A stretch of 64,000 nucleotides of DNA from Acidobacteriaceae bacterium (GTDB lineage: Bacteria > Acidobacteriota > Terriglobia > Terriglobales > Acidobacteriaceae). Within the stretch, counting starts at the first letter, position 1; every line of letters begins with the position of its first letter. The stretch lies in NCBI GenBank assembly GCA_028283655.1, contig JAPWKE010000003.1:2232001-2296000 (forward strand), written 5' to 3'. This document shows, one piece after another, positions 19,090-27,793 of the stretch. The translations under genes and the position numbers were made by a program. The notes under the pieces were generated by a model that was not told where the DNA came from, ran no database searches, and saw nothing but the letters and a program-made list of their open reading frames with translations.

Positions 19090-20106
19090 TTGAGCCTGCA
19101 GTTGAAGCCCCGCACTACCGTTCGCGCCAAGATTTCGTCCGTCGGAAACTATGTTCCACCGCGCGTACTGACCAACGCAGACCTTGAAAAGATGGTCGAC
19201 ACCAACGACCAGTGGATCACCGACCGCACCGGCATCAAGGAGCGTCATCTCGTCGACGCTGGCGTCGCCACCTCTGACCTCGCTACCGAGGCCGCCAAGG
19301 TCTGCCTCGCCCGCGCTGGCGTCAAGCCGGAAGAGGTCGAGGTCATCATCGTCGCCACGGTCACGCCGGACATGATGTTCCCAGCCACCGCCTGCCTGGT
19401 GCAGAACAAGCTTGGAGCTACCGGCGCCTGGGGCTTTGACCTCTCCGCAGCCTGCTCCGGCTTCCCCTACGCGCTGCAGGTCGGCGCAAAGCTGGTCGAG
19501 TCCGGAGCGCACAAGAAGGTGCTCGTTATCGGCGCCGACGTGATGAGCTCCATCATCGACTACACCGACCGCACCACCTGCATCATCTTCGGCGACGGCG
19601 CTGGCGCCGTGCTGCTCGAGCCCTGCAAAGAAGGTGAGGTCGGCCTTATCGATTTCCACCACGAGATTGACGGCTCCGGCGGCGTTTCGCTGAACATGCC
19701 CGCGGGCGGCTCGTTGCACCCGGCCTCGGCCGAAACCGTCGCGAACAAGGACCACTACGTCCACCAGGACGGCCAGGCGGTCTACAAGTTCGCCGTGCGC
19801 AAGATGTCGGAGTCGACCGAGAACCTGCTCACCCGCAACGGCCTCACGGGCACGGACCTCGGCTGCTTTATCCCGCACCAGGCCAACAAACGCATCATCA
19901 TGTCCACGGCCGAACGCCTCGGGATGCCCGAAGACCGCGTCATCATCAACATCGATCGCTTCGGCAACACGACCGCAGGCACCATTCCGCTGGCGATGAA
20001 CACCGCGCTGGAAGAAGGCCACCTGAAGAAGGGCGACCTCGTTCTGCTGGCCGCCGTCGGCGCAGGCTTCACCGTAGGAGCTACGCTGCTGCGCTGGGAG
20101 TTCTAA
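19090..20106 (+). CDS. fabH: Beta-ketoacyl-ACP synthase III
   Basis: A 338-residue condensing enzyme that starts fatty acid elongation from acyl-CoA and malonyl-ACP. The TTG at 19090 is chosen because GGAGGAG lies eight bases upstream; longer in-frame starts at 18988 and 19027 lack a ribosome site and run into the SRP RNA flank. The catalytic triad is visible: Cys in AACSGF (about residue 122), His in PHQAN (about 263) and Asn in FGNTTAG (about 293). A strong hairpin terminator follows the gene. Confidence 0.95.
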   Translation: MSLQLKPRTTVRAKISSVGNYVPPRVLTNADLEKMVDTNDQWITDRTGIKERHLVDAGVATSDLATEAAKVCLARAGVKPEEVEVIIVATVTPDMMFPATACLVQNKLGATGAWGFDLSAACSGFPYALQVGAKLVESGAHKKVLVIGADVMSSIIDYTDRTTCIIFGDGAGAVLLEPCKEGEVGLIDFHHEIDGSGGVSLNMPAGGSLHPASAETVANKDHYVHQDGQAVYKFAVRKMSESTENLLTRNGLTGTDLGCFIPHQANKRIIMSTAERLGMPEDRVIINIDRFGNTTAGTIPLAMNTALEEGHLKKGDLVLLAAVGAGFTVGATLLRWEF

Positions 20107-20124
20107 CGCGCGGCAACAGCGAAG

Positions 20125-20153
20125 AAAAGCCAAGGCACGCTGCCTTGGCTTTT
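20125..20153 (+). terminator. Rho-independent terminator of fabH
   Basis: A 13-bp stem (AAAAGCCAAGGCA and its complement) with a 3-base loop, ending in TTTTTCTTT. Confidence 0.88.
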
Positions 20154-20202
20154 TCTTTGCAGGAGCGGCGTATTTCCCTTTTGCCCAGGCCCAGCAAAAG
20201 CA

Positions 20203-20231
20203 TTGCGCTGCCTGACGCCTTCCCCTATCCT
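20203..20231 (+). promoter_or_regulatory. Promoter of the first toxin-antitoxin pair
   Basis: TTGCGC (20203-20208), a 17-base spacer and TATCCT (20226-20231). The -10 ends six bases before the antitoxin ATG, which lacks a ribosome site, so a leaderless transcript is possible. Confidence 0.45.
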
Positions 20232-20237
20232 CTCGGT

Positions 20238-20498
20238 ATGCCAGAACAGGCGATCACCGTAAACCTCGCAGAAGAAACCCTTTCCGCACTTGCAGACGCG
20301 GCGCAGCGGGAAGGACTCTCCGTGGAACAACTCGTGCCGTTAGTCCTGGACTCATACCTCGCTGAGATGTTGTCTCTCCAGGAAGATCTGGCAGAAGCCG
20401 ACCGCCAAATCGCTGCGGGCAATACCGTCTCACACGAAGAGATGGTCGCGGAGTTCGAGGCCCGATTTGCCGCACGAAAGAGAACCGAAGCGGCGTGA
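20238..20498 (+). CDS. Antitoxin-like small protein, partner of the RelE/ParE-type toxin
   Basis: An 86-residue protein. The N-terminus (MPEQAITVNLAEETLSALADAAQREGLSVEQLVPLVLDSYL) has the beta-strand/helix/helix outline of a ribbon-helix-helix DNA-binding domain, and the acidic tail (EDLAEADRQIAAGNTVSHEEMVAEFEARFA) resembles the toxin-binding part of ParD/RHH antitoxins. Its stop overlaps the start of the downstream toxin gene by four bases (GTGA). The in-frame ATG at 20145 has no support. It is expected to neutralise the toxin and repress the operon. Confidence 0.8.
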   Translation: MPEQAITVNLAEETLSALADAAQREGLSVEQLVPLVLDSYLAEMLSLQEDLAEADRQIAAGNTVSHEEMVAEFEARFAARKRTEAA

Positions 20499-20776
20499 TC
20501 CGGTGGACGCGGACAGCCATCCGCCATCTCGAGCAAATTCATGACAAGATTGCGGTCGATCAACCTCTAGCAGCAGCAAAACAATGCCGGTTGGTCTACG
20601 AGGCCGTGCAGAATCTCGAAGCATTTCCGCTGCTCGGTGAGATCACCACAGCACCACACGATCGACGAGTCTCTGTCTCAGGCACACCCTATCTTGTCTA
20701 TTACCGAGTGACCCCAGCCGCGATCTATATCCGCGCCGTCTGGCATAGCGCACGTTTACCGCCGTCGCTGCATTAG
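20495..20776 (+). CDS. RelE/ParE superfamily toxin
   Basis: A 93-residue toxin-like protein with the ParE/RelE outline: a helical N-terminus (IRWTRTAIRHLEQIHDKIAVDQPLAAAKQCRLVYEAVQNLEAFPLLGE) and a C-terminal beta sheet (RRVSVSGTPYLVYYRVTPAAIYIRAVWHSAR). The RRVSV...YLVYYRV...I.IRAVWHSAR pattern is typical of the superfamily. Its target, ribosome-bound mRNA (RelE) or gyrase (ParE), cannot be told from the sequence; the SARLPPS end is closer to ParE-like members. GTG start overlapping the antitoxin stop. Confidence 0.85.
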   Translation: MIRWTRTAIRHLEQIHDKIAVDQPLAAAKQCRLVYEAVQNLEAFPLLGEITTAPHDRRVSVSGTPYLVYYRVTPAAIYIRAVWHSARLPPSLH

Positions 20777-20819
20777 CCCGCATTGCCAACCCTTGTCTGA
20801 CAGCTTTACCCTGCTGCAC

Positions 20820-21833
20820 ATGCGCTTCCCCGCCATTGTGCTCGCCATCGCTGCCGTTACGCTGCCCGCAGCAGCCCAGGACATTCACGTCCACGTTGAT
20901 CCGCACGGCGACGGCTCCATCGCCTCCAGCACCGACTACAAGACGATTCAGAACGCGCTGGACCACGCCCCGCAGCCGCCTGCGCCCTATCGCCTCGTCA
21001 TCGAGATCACTCCCGGCACGTACAACGAGCGCGTCAACGTCACCCGGCTTCGCCCGCGCGTCACCCTCCTCGGCATGGGCAAGCAGCCGCAGGACACCGT
21101 CATCACCGCGTCGATGAACGCCAAAGAGGCCGGTGGCACCTACTTCACCGAGACGCTGCAGGTAAACGCAGACGACTTCGCCGCCGACAATCTCACCGTC
21201 GCAAACACCGCAGGCAATACCGGCCAGGCCGTTGCCGCGCTCGTCCGCTCCGACCGCGCCGTGTTCAAGCATGTCCGCTTCCTCGGCAACCAGGACACGC
21301 TCTTCGCCGACTTCGGACGTCAGTATTACCTCGACAGCTATATCGAAGGCGGCGTTGACTTCATCTTCGGCAACGCAACCGCGGTCTTCGACCACAGCGA
21401 GATTCATTCCATCAGCCACGGCTACCTTACCGCGCAGTCGCGCACCGAACCCGACCAAACCACCGGCTACGTCATCACGAACTCAACGGTCACAGCCTCC
21501 GCACCTACACCCCAAGGCACCGGACTCTACATGACGCGACAGGGCTTCTTCCTTGGCCGCCCGTGGCGTCCTTACTCCCGCGTCATCGTCATGCATACCG
21601 AGCTACCCGCCACGCTGCAACCAGCAGGCTGGTCCAAGTGGAAGACCAACGACCCCACACCCAAAGCCTTTTACGCCGAGTATGAAAACTCCGGCCCCGG
21701 CTGGAAGCCCAAAGACCGCGCCTACTGGTCGCACCAACTTACGGCAAAAGAAGCTGCAGCCTTCGAGCCGCAACGCTTCCTCAGCGGCAACGACCGCTGG
21801 GCCCCCATCACGGCAGCCGCCCACCTGCCGTAA
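20820..21833 (+). CDS. Secreted pectinesterase (pectin methylesterase)
   Basis: A 337-residue carbohydrate esterase family 8 enzyme that demethylates pectin. The ATG at 20820 begins a signal peptide (MRFPAIVLAIAAVTLPAAAQ). Family motifs are all present: GQAVAALVRSDRAVF, the catalytic region GNQDTLFADFGRQYYLDSYIEG, VDFIFGNATAVF, GYLTAQSRT and FLGRPWRPYSRVI. This suggests use of plant cell-wall material. No other pectin gene is beside it; a toxin-antitoxin pair lies upstream and an M13 peptidase downstream. Confidence 0.92.
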   Translation: MRFPAIVLAIAAVTLPAAAQDIHVHVDPHGDGSIASSTDYKTIQNALDHAPQPPAPYRLVIEITPGTYNERVNVTRLRPRVTLLGMGKQPQDTVITASMNAKEAGGTYFTETLQVNADDFAADNLTVANTAGNTGQAVAALVRSDRAVFKHVRFLGNQDTLFADFGRQYYLDSYIEGGVDFIFGNATAVFDHSEIHSISHGYLTAQSRTEPDQTTGYVITNSTVTASAPTPQGTGLYMTRQGFFLGRPWRPYSRVIVMHTELPATLQPAGWSKWKTNDPTPKAFYAEYENSGPGWKPKDRAYWSHQLTAKEAAAFEPQRFLSGNDRWAPITAAAHLP

Positions 21834-21880
21834 AACGTTCTCCTGTCCTACAATCCATCGTGGATAGGAGAACCACCCGC

Positions 21881-23926
21881 ATGACGCGTTCCCGCAGCAT
21901 CTTCCTCGCCGCCACGCTCGCCCTCACCGCCAGCGCAGCGCTCGCCCAGGACGGCATCAAGGTTAACGACATCGATCACGGCGTCAAGCCCGGCGATGAC
22001 TTCTACCTCTTCGCCAACGGCAACTGGCAGGCTCGCACCGAGATTCCCGCCGACCGTACCAGCGTTGGCAGCTTCACCATCGTCGCGGACAAGACCGACA
22101 AGCAGCTCAAGACCATCTTCGAGCAGCTCGCTTCCAGCCAGCCTGCTCCCGGCACCGACGCCCGTCGCGTCGCCGACCTCTACGCCAGCTTCATGGATGA
22201 GGCCAGCATTGAGCAGAACGGCAAGAACTCGCCCGCGGTGAAAGAGCGCCTCGCCGCCATCGCCGCCGTCCACGACCGCAACAGCCTCGCCACCATGCTC
22301 GGCCGCATGCTGCGCGCCGACGTGGACCCACTGAACAACACCAACTTCCACACCGCGAACCTTTTCGGCATCTGGGTTGCACCTGGCTTCAACGACTCCG
22401 AACACTACGCGCCGTACCTGCTGCAGGGCGGTGGACTGCTGCCCACTCGCGACTACTATCTCAGCGACAGCGAGCACATGAAGTCCGTGCGCACGGCGTA
22501 CAAGATGCACCTCGCGAAGATGTTCGCACTAGCGGGCTTCAGCGAAGCAGACGTCCGTGCAGAGCGTGTGCTCGCGCTCGAAACAGCGCTCGCCAACGTC
22601 CAGATCTCACTCGCTGAAAGCGAAGAGATCCACCACGCCAATAACGTCTGGACGGCTGCCGACTTCGCCCGCAAGGCACCCGGCCTGAATTGGCCTGCGT
22701 ACTTCGCCGCCGCCAAACTCACCCAGCAGAAGAGCTTCTACGTCTGGCAGCCGACAGCTTTCGCTGGTGAAGCCAAGCTCGTAGCCTCGGAGCCACTCGA
22801 CGCGTGGAAGGACTGGCTCGCGATCCGCGTGATCGAAAGTGAAGCCATCGGCGTCTCTAACGCCATGGCCGAGGAGCGCTTCGCCTTCTTCGGTACTGTG
22901 CTCACCGGCGCACCGCAGCAGCGACCGCGCGAGCAGCGCGGCATCGCTCTCGCCAACGCTATGCTCGGCGACGCCGTCGGCCAGATCTACGTCAAGCAGT
23001 ACTTCTCGCCGGAAGCAAAGGCTCGCGCTCAGGCCATGGTCAAGAACCTGCTCGTGGCTTACCACGCACGCCTCGAGCACCTGGACTGGATGACGCCTTC
23101 GACCAAGGCTGAGGCCCTTCGTAAGCTAGACGCACTGCGCGTCGGCATCGGCTACCCCGACCGCTGGCAATCGTATGCTGGTCTCGAGATCAAGCCCAAC
23201 GACCTCGCCGGCAATCTCTACCGCGCTGCAATCTTCGACTACCACTACAGCCTTTCGCGCATCGGCAAACCCGTCGACCGCAGCGAGTGGTGCATGGAGC
23301 CGCAGACCATTAACGCGGTGAACCTTCCGCTGGACAACGGCCTGAACTTCCCTGCCGCGATTCTGCAGCCGCCGTTCTTTGACGCCAGCGCTCCGGACGC
23401 CGCCAACTACGGCGCCATCGGCACCGTCATCGGCCACGAGATCTCGCATACCTTCGACAGCGAAGGCGCAGCGTTCGACAGCAAGGGCAAGGTGCGCGAC
23501 TGGTGGACACCGGCCGACTTCGACCACTTCAAGAAGGCCACGGCCGCGCTCGCCGCACAGTACGACGCGTATGAGCCCTTTCCCGGAGTTCACGTCAATG
23601 GCAAGCAGACTCTCGGCGAAAACATCGCCGACCTGGGTGGCGTGGCGGCATCGCTTGACGCCTTCCACGCCGCACTGAAGCTCAAGCCCGAGACCAACGT
23701 CGGGCCCTACAACCCCGACCAGCAGTTCTTTCTCGCCTTCGGACAGATCTGGCGCAGCAAGATGCGCGAGGCGACCTATCGCTCACGCATCGTCGGCGAC
23801 CCTCACGCCCCGGGCAACTACCGGGCCGACATCGTCCGCAACTCCGACCTCTGGTACAAGGAGTTCGAGGTGAAGCCGGGCGACAAGCTCTACCTCGCTC
23901 CCGACCAGCGCATTCGCATCTGGTAA
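21881..23926 (+). CDS. M13 family metallopeptidase (neprilysin/PepO-like)
   Basis: A 681-residue exported zinc endopeptidase. The ATG at 21881 follows ATAGGAG and begins a signal peptide (MTRSRSIFLAATLALTASAALAQ). The zinc site GHEISH is at about residues 518-523 (first zinc His about 519), the third ligand is in ENIADLGGVAASLDAF, and the substrate-binding region NAVNLPLDNGLNFPAAILQPPFF is conserved. The C-terminus ends with RIW, close to the usual CxxW end but without the cysteine. A TACAAT box at 21848 may be its promoter. It probably trims peptides in the periplasm. Confidence 0.93.
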   Translation: MTRSRSIFLAATLALTASAALAQDGIKVNDIDHGVKPGDDFYLFANGNWQARTEIPADRTSVGSFTIVADKTDKQLKTIFEQLASSQPAPGTDARRVADLYASFMDEASIEQNGKNSPAVKERLAAIAAVHDRNSLATMLGRMLRADVDPLNNTNFHTANLFGIWVAPGFNDSEHYAPYLLQGGGLLPTRDYYLSDSEHMKSVRTAYKMHLAKMFALAGFSEADVRAERVLALETALANVQISLAESEEIHHANNVWTAADFARKAPGLNWPAYFAAAKLTQQKSFYVWQPTAFAGEAKLVASEPLDAWKDWLAIRVIESEAIGVSNAMAEERFAFFGTVLTGAPQQRPREQRGIALANAMLGDAVGQIYVKQYFSPEAKARAQAMVKNLLVAYHARLEHLDWMTPSTKAEALRKLDALRVGIGYPDRWQSYAGLEIKPNDLAGNLYRAAIFDYHYSLSRIGKPVDRSEWCMEPQTINAVNLPLDNGLNFPAAILQPPFFDASAPDAANYGAIGTVIGHEISHTFDSEGAAFDSKGKVRDWWTPADFDHFKKATAALAAQYDAYEPFPGVHVNGKQTLGENIADLGGVAASLDAFHAALKLKPETNVGPYNPDQQFFLAFGQIWRSKMREATYRSRIVGDPHAPGNYRADIVRNSDLWYKEFEVKPGDKLYLAPDQRIRIW

Positions 23927-23950
23927 GCGCCCGGAAGCTGCACCCAAATC

Positions 23951-23981
23951 AACAGGCTCCCCATCCAATGGGGAGCCTGTT
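23951..23981 (+). terminator. Terminator hairpin after the M13 peptidase gene
   Basis: A 12-bp perfect stem (AACAGGCTCCCC and its complement) with a 7-base loop, 25 bases after the stop. Confidence 0.8.
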
Positions 23982-24032
23982 CAACATCTGGCCGCAACGC
24001 TCTACACTTTAAGCTCGACACCCTCTGCTGCT

Positions 24033-24374
24033 ATGCGCCATATTCTCGTCGCTCTCGAACCCGGTACCGAACCACTCGCTCCCCTGCCTCCGGCGGCTTT
24101 CCACCGCACGCTGGAGGAGCCGATCTACTGCCCGAAGTGCGAGGCCACGTACTACCTGACCGCGGACTACGACTGGGTCACGTCGCGGCACTTCGACGAA
24201 GAATCGCGACGCCACATCTCCATGCTGAAGAAGGCAATCTTTCTCGAACACGGCACGAACCATCGCACCAAGCACTTCGAGACGAACGGGGTGGTGATCG
24301 TCCGACACCAGAAGCCGCGCGAAGAGCCGCTAAACATTCTCGAGATGAAGCCCCTGAATCGTCGCCCGATCTAA
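24033..24374 (+). CDS. Small conserved-looking hypothetical protein with CPKC motif
   Basis: An unrecognised 113-residue protein (MRHILVALEPGTEPLAPLPP ...). It has one CxxC pair, CPKC at about residues 33-36, in EPIYCPKCEATYYLTADYDW, and a His/Arg-rich middle (HFDEESRRHISMLKKAIFLEHG). A single CPKC is not enough to show zinc binding, though a dimer could provide four ligands. It lies between the M13 peptidase terminator and the second toxin-antitoxin pair. The function is unknown. Confidence 0.6.
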   Translation: MRHILVALEPGTEPLAPLPPAAFHRTLEEPIYCPKCEATYYLTADYDWVTSRHFDEESRRHISMLKKAIFLEHGTNHRTKHFETNGVVIVRHQKPREEPLNILEMKPLNRRPI

Positions 24375-24399
24375 CGCAGCCAGCAGGGAATTCTCTGCG

Positions 24400-24405
24400 T
24401 ATAAT
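24400..24405 (+). promoter_or_regulatory. -10 box of the second toxin-antitoxin pair
   Basis: A consensus TATAAT ends seven bases before the antitoxin ATG at 24413, and no ribosome site lies between. The transcript would begin at or next to the start codon. No clear -35 box is seen. Confidence 0.5.
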
Positions 24406-24412
24406 CTGCTGC

Positions 24413-24736
24413 ATGGCGAAAGCGATCAGCATCGACGTCCGCGACATTCACTCCGTCACCGATTTCCAGCGCAACGCGAAGGCCCATATCAGCCGTCTGC
24501 GCAAGACCAAGTCCCCGATGGTGCTCACCGTCAACGGCACGGCGTCGATCGTTGTGCAGGACGCGGAGACGTACCAGGAACAGATGGACCGCCTGGAGCA
24601 GCTTGAGGAAGAGCGCCGCTTTGTTGTCGCGGTCAATGAAGGTCTGGCCGATGTAGAAGCAGGCCGCACTATGTCGCTGGAGCAGTTCCGAACCCGGATG
24701 GAGAAGCTGAAAACGAGATCCGGCCATGCAGCATAA
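24413..24736 (+). CDS. Phd/YefM-like type II antitoxin
   Basis: A 107-residue antitoxin. The N-terminal region (SVTDFQRNAKAHISRLRKTKSPMVLTVNGTASIVVQDAETYQEQMDRLE) follows the Phd/YefM fold: prevent-host-death helix, a VLTVNG strand and the VVQDAETYQ motif. The C-terminal tail is helical and charged and would wrap the toxin. The ATG at 24413 is preferred over longer in-frame starts because a consensus -10 box lies just upstream. It overlaps the toxin gene by eleven bases. Confidence 0.87.
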   Translation: MAKAISIDVRDIHSVTDFQRNAKAHISRLRKTKSPMVLTVNGTASIVVQDAETYQEQMDRLEQLEEERRFVVAVNEGLADVEAGRTMSLEQFRTRMEKLKTRSGHAA

Positions 24737-25058
24737 GCTCCAGTTCACGGAGGGGGCTGCTCAAGACGCGGAAGCGTACCGTGAATACATTCTTTCGCAA
24801 AGCAACGACGACGTTGCGGCAGACACATGGGTTTCCGGCCTTCTCGTCGCAGCCGACTCCTTGAAACAGCTACCTCAACGCTGTGCCCTCATCCCGGAGC
24901 ATAAGAGCTTTCGTTTTGAACTCCGCAGCCTGCTCTACTCCTCGCACCGCATCATCTTTCGTATCGACGGAAACACAGTTCACGTGCTCCGCATCTACCA
25001 CGCAGCGGCACGCCCTTTGCGGTCGCTGCGCCAGCGCCCATCACCGCCGAAGAAGTAA
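24726..25058 (+). CDS. RelE/ParE superfamily toxin
   Basis: A 110-residue toxin-like protein (MQHKLQFTEGAAQDAEAYREYILSQSNDDVAADTWVSGLLVAADSLKQLPQRCALIPEHKSF). The C-terminal sheet RFELRSLLYSSHRIIFRIDGNTVHVLRIYHAAARPL is typical of RelE/ParE toxins. It overlaps its antitoxin by eleven bases, the usual coupling of type II pairs. It ends in a basic tail. A ribosome- or gyrase-directed mode is not decided by sequence. Confidence 0.85.
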   Translation: MQHKLQFTEGAAQDAEAYREYILSQSNDDVAADTWVSGLLVAADSLKQLPQRCALIPEHKSFRFELRSLLYSSHRIIFRIDGNTVHVLRIYHAAARPLRSLRQRPSPPKK

Positions 25059-25071
25059 CCGATAATCGTGC

Positions 25072-25077
25072 TAAAAT
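25072..25077 (+). promoter_or_regulatory. Candidate -10 box of rimO
   Basis: TAAAAT ends eight bases before the GTG start at 25086; no ribosome site is visible, so rimO could be translated from a leaderless message. Confidence 0.35.
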
Positions 25078-25085
25078 GAGAGATT

Positions 25086-26684
25086 GTGAGCCTTTCTTCC
25101 ACTCTCGCGCCCCAGGCAGACAACCAAAACGATAAACCCCGCCCGAAGGTGGGCTTTATCTCGCTCGGTTGCCCCAAGAACCTCGTCGACAGCGAGGTCA
25201 TGATGGGCCTGCTGCATCATGGCGGCGCAGAGATTACGCCGCGTGCGGAAGACGCCGACATCCTCGTCGTTAACACCTGCTCCTTCATCGACTCCGCCAA
25301 GCAGGAGTCCGTGGACACCATCCTCGAGATGGTGAACCACAAGGTCGGCCAGGGTGGACGCGCGCAGAAGCTCATCGTCGCAGGCTGCCTCGTCGAGCGC
25401 TACCGCGACGAAATCCAGAAGAACATTCCCGAAGTCGATGCCGTCGTCGGCACCGGCGAGCTGGAGGCGATCATCGCCGCCGCGGGCCTCAAACGCCCTG
25501 CCCCCGCCGAGCTTGCTCCGTCGCCGTTCAACGTGCTAACGACTGCGCAGATTGAGCGTCACGCCTCGGCCGTAAACCAGCATTCGCGTCCCGAAGGCAC
25601 CGGCGCACAGATTGTGAACGAAGTCGGCAGCCGCCCCGAAGGAGACGCTCGCGAAGCCGCTGGCCGCTTCTCCCGCGAGACCTGGGACGGCGCCACCGCC
25701 GCGCTGCCCACCTATCTCTATACCGCCGAAACGCCGCGCATCCTCGCGACGCCTAAGGCCTCGGCCTACATCAAGATCGCCGAAGGCTGCGACCATCCCT
25801 GCAGCTTCTGCATCATCCCGCAGCTTCGCGGCAAGTTCCGCTCGCGCTCCATCGAGTCTGTGGTGCGTGAGGCGCAGCAGCTCATCGCGCAGGGCGTTCG
25901 CGAGATCACCCTCATCGGCCAGGACACCACCTGCTTCGGCGAGGACATGCCCAAGGACGAAACCACCGGCCGCCGCCCCGAACTCGCCGACCTGCTCGAC
26001 GCGCTCGCACCGCTCCCCGGCCTCAAGTGGCTGCGCTTCCTCTACGCCTACCCGAACAAGATCACCACGCGCCTGCTCGAAGCCATCGCGCGCCACGATA
26101 ACGTCGCCAAGTACCTCGACGTCCCGCTGCAGCACGCCTCGGCCTCCGTCCTACGCCGCATGAAGCGCGGCGGCACCGCTGACCGCTTCCTGCAGATCAT
26201 CGACAAGGCCCGCAGCATCGTCCCTGGCCTCGTGCTCCGCACGAGCTTCATCGTCGGCTTCCCCGGCGAAACCGAAGAGGACTTCGAAGAACTCTGCGCC
26301 TTCGTCACGGCAGCGAAGCTCGACTGGCTCGGCGTCTTCAGCTACTCGGACGAAGAAGGCGCTGGCGCTTTCGACCTCGACCAGAAGGTGCCGAAGCGCA
26401 CCATCGAAGCACGCCGCCGCAAGCTCATGCGCCTGCAGAACAAGATCAGCCGCAAGGCTCGCAAGGCATGGATCGGTCGCGTGGTCGATGTACTGGTCGA
26501 AGGCGAAAGCGAAGAGACCGAACTCCTCTGGCAGGGTCGCACACTCGACATGGCCCCGGAGATCGACGGCAAGGTGCTCATCAACGACTTCGGCCCGCAC
26601 GAAGAGTTGGTTCCCGGCACGTTCTATCGCGCCGAGATCACCGAAGCCCATGATTACGATGTGGTGGCGACGATCCTCGAATAG
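25086..26684 (+). CDS. rimO: Ribosomal protein S12 methylthiotransferase RimO, with extra segment
   Basis: Radical-SAM enzyme that methylthiolates an aspartate of ribosomal protein S12. The N-terminal UPF0004 domain holds one Fe-S cluster (SLGCPKN, NTCSFI, AGCLVE). The radical-SAM motif CxxxCxxC is at residues 235, 239 and 242 (EGCDHPCSFCIIP), and a TRAM domain closes the protein. At 532 residues it is about 90 longer than usual; roughly residues 137-210 form an insertion between the two domains with two SRPEG copies. GTG start, 27 bases after a toxin gene. Confidence 0.93.
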   Translation: MSLSSTLAPQADNQNDKPRPKVGFISLGCPKNLVDSEVMMGLLHHGGAEITPRAEDADILVVNTCSFIDSAKQESVDTILEMVNHKVGQGGRAQKLIVAGCLVERYRDEIQKNIPEVDAVVGTGELEAIIAAAGLKRPAPAELAPSPFNVLTTAQIERHASAVNQHSRPEGTGAQIVNEVGSRPEGDAREAAGRFSRETWDGATAALPTYLYTAETPRILATPKASAYIKIAEGCDHPCSFCIIPQLRGKFRSRSIESVVREAQQLIAQGVREITLIGQDTTCFGEDMPKDETTGRRPELADLLDALAPLPGLKWLRFLYAYPNKITTRLLEAIARHDNVAKYLDVPLQHASASVLRRMKRGGTADRFLQIIDKARSIVPGLVLRTSFIVGFPGETEEDFEELCAFVTAAKLDWLGVFSYSDEEGAGAFDLDQKVPKRTIEARRRKLMRLQNKISRKARKAWIGRVVDVLVEGESEETELLWQGRTLDMAPEIDGKVLINDFGPHEELVPGTFYRAEITEAHDYDVVATILE

Positions 26685-26693
26685 ACTGCTTGG

Positions 26694-26951
26694 ATGACTC
26701 GAGTGAAATCGAAGACACTAGCGGTTCTACTGATCGCAATCGTCGACGCCGTGATTCGCCACACAATGAACGTTCGGCTGTTTCGACTTGGACGGGATGC
26801 TTACCTCGCGAAGCAAGCGCACTACTTTGACACAGTGCTTACCCATCATCATTGGATCACTTCGTTTCTTATTGCCTTCATTGGGATATCGTTGGTCGCG
26901 CTAGCTTACGAGGGCATCCAGTGGCTATTGCCTCGTCCGGACAAGTCATAG
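26694..26951 (+). CDS. Small membrane protein, hypothetical
   Basis: An unrecognised 85-residue protein. Two hydrophobic segments, near residues 8-24 (TLAVLLIAIVDAVI) and 56-78 (HWITSFLIAFIGISLVALAYEGIQWLL), flank a basic and aromatic middle part (MNVRLFRLGRDAYLAKQAHYFDTVLTHHH). It starts ten bases after rimO. Its composition appears less GC-rich than that of rimO and the SDR gene around it. Confidence 0.6.
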   Translation: MTRVKSKTLAVLLIAIVDAVIRHTMNVRLFRLGRDAYLAKQAHYFDTVLTHHHWITSFLIAFIGISLVALAYEGIQWLLPRPDKS

Positions 26952-27001
26952 CTGCATCTTTCCAACCGTACTCGTCATCTCCTCTACTGAAGGAGAACTT
27001 C

Positions 27002-27778
27002 ATGGACCTGCAACTCAAAGGCAAGACCGCGATCGTCACCGGCGGCTCCACTGGCATCGGCCTCGCGATCACCAAAGCCCTCGCCGCCGAAGGCGTGATC
27101 GTTACCGTCCCCGGCCGCTCGAAGGACAAGCTCGAAGCCGCGCTCCAGGGCATTCCGCACGTGCAGCCTCTCGTCGCTGACGCTGCCACGGCAGAGGGCT
27201 GCGACGCCATCATCGCCGCCGTGCCGAACACCAACATCCTCATCAACAACCTCGGCATCTACGAGGCCAAAGAGTTCGCCAAGATCAGCGACGCCGACTG
27301 GCTGAAGCTCTTCGAAGTGAACGTGATGAGCGGCGTGCGTCTCTCGCGCCACTACTTCCCTCTCATGCTCGCGAAGAACGAAGGCCGCATCCTCTTCATC
27401 TCCTCCGAGTCCGGCGTGAAGACGCAGTCCGACATGATCCACTACGGCATGACGAAGTCTGCACAGCTCGCCGTCTCGCGCGGCCTCGCCGAAGCCACCA
27501 AGGGCACGCGCGTCACCGTCAACAGCATCCTGCCCGGCCCCACGCGCTCCGAAGGCATCGTCGGCTTCCTGCAAGGCCTATTCCCCGGCGAAAACCTCAC
27601 CGACGCGCAGGCCGAAAAGAAGTTCTTCGACGTCTACCGCAACACCTCGCTGCTGCAGCGCCTCATCGAAAGCGAGGAGGTCGCCAGCCTCGTCGCCTAC
27701 ATCGCCAGCCCGCTTTCCGCTGCGACCAACGGTGCCGCATTGCGTGTCGAAGGTGGCCTCATTAGCACTATGATTTAG
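27002..27778 (+). CDS. Short-chain dehydrogenase/reductase (SDR)
   Basis: A 258-residue SDR with Rossmann fold. The cofactor motif TGGSTGIG is at about residues 14-21, NNLG follows near 83, and the catalytic Ser-Tyr-Lys is in SSESGVKTQSDMIHYGMTKSA. The ATG at 27002 follows GAAGGAG with suitable spacing. The PGPTRSEGIVGFL segment fits the 3-oxoacyl-ACP reductase-like branch. The substrate is unknown. It is followed after 15 bases by yacG. Confidence 0.9.
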   Translation: MDLQLKGKTAIVTGGSTGIGLAITKALAAEGVIVTVPGRSKDKLEAALQGIPHVQPLVADAATAEGCDAIIAAVPNTNILINNLGIYEAKEFAKISDADWLKLFEVNVMSGVRLSRHYFPLMLAKNEGRILFISSESGVKTQSDMIHYGMTKSAQLAVSRGLAEATKGTRVTVNSILPGPTRSEGIVGFLQGLFPGENLTDAQAEKKFFDVYRNTSLLQRLIESEEVASLVAYIASPLSAATNGAALRVEGGLISTMI

Positions 27779-27793
27779 CTGGAGTCACGCATC

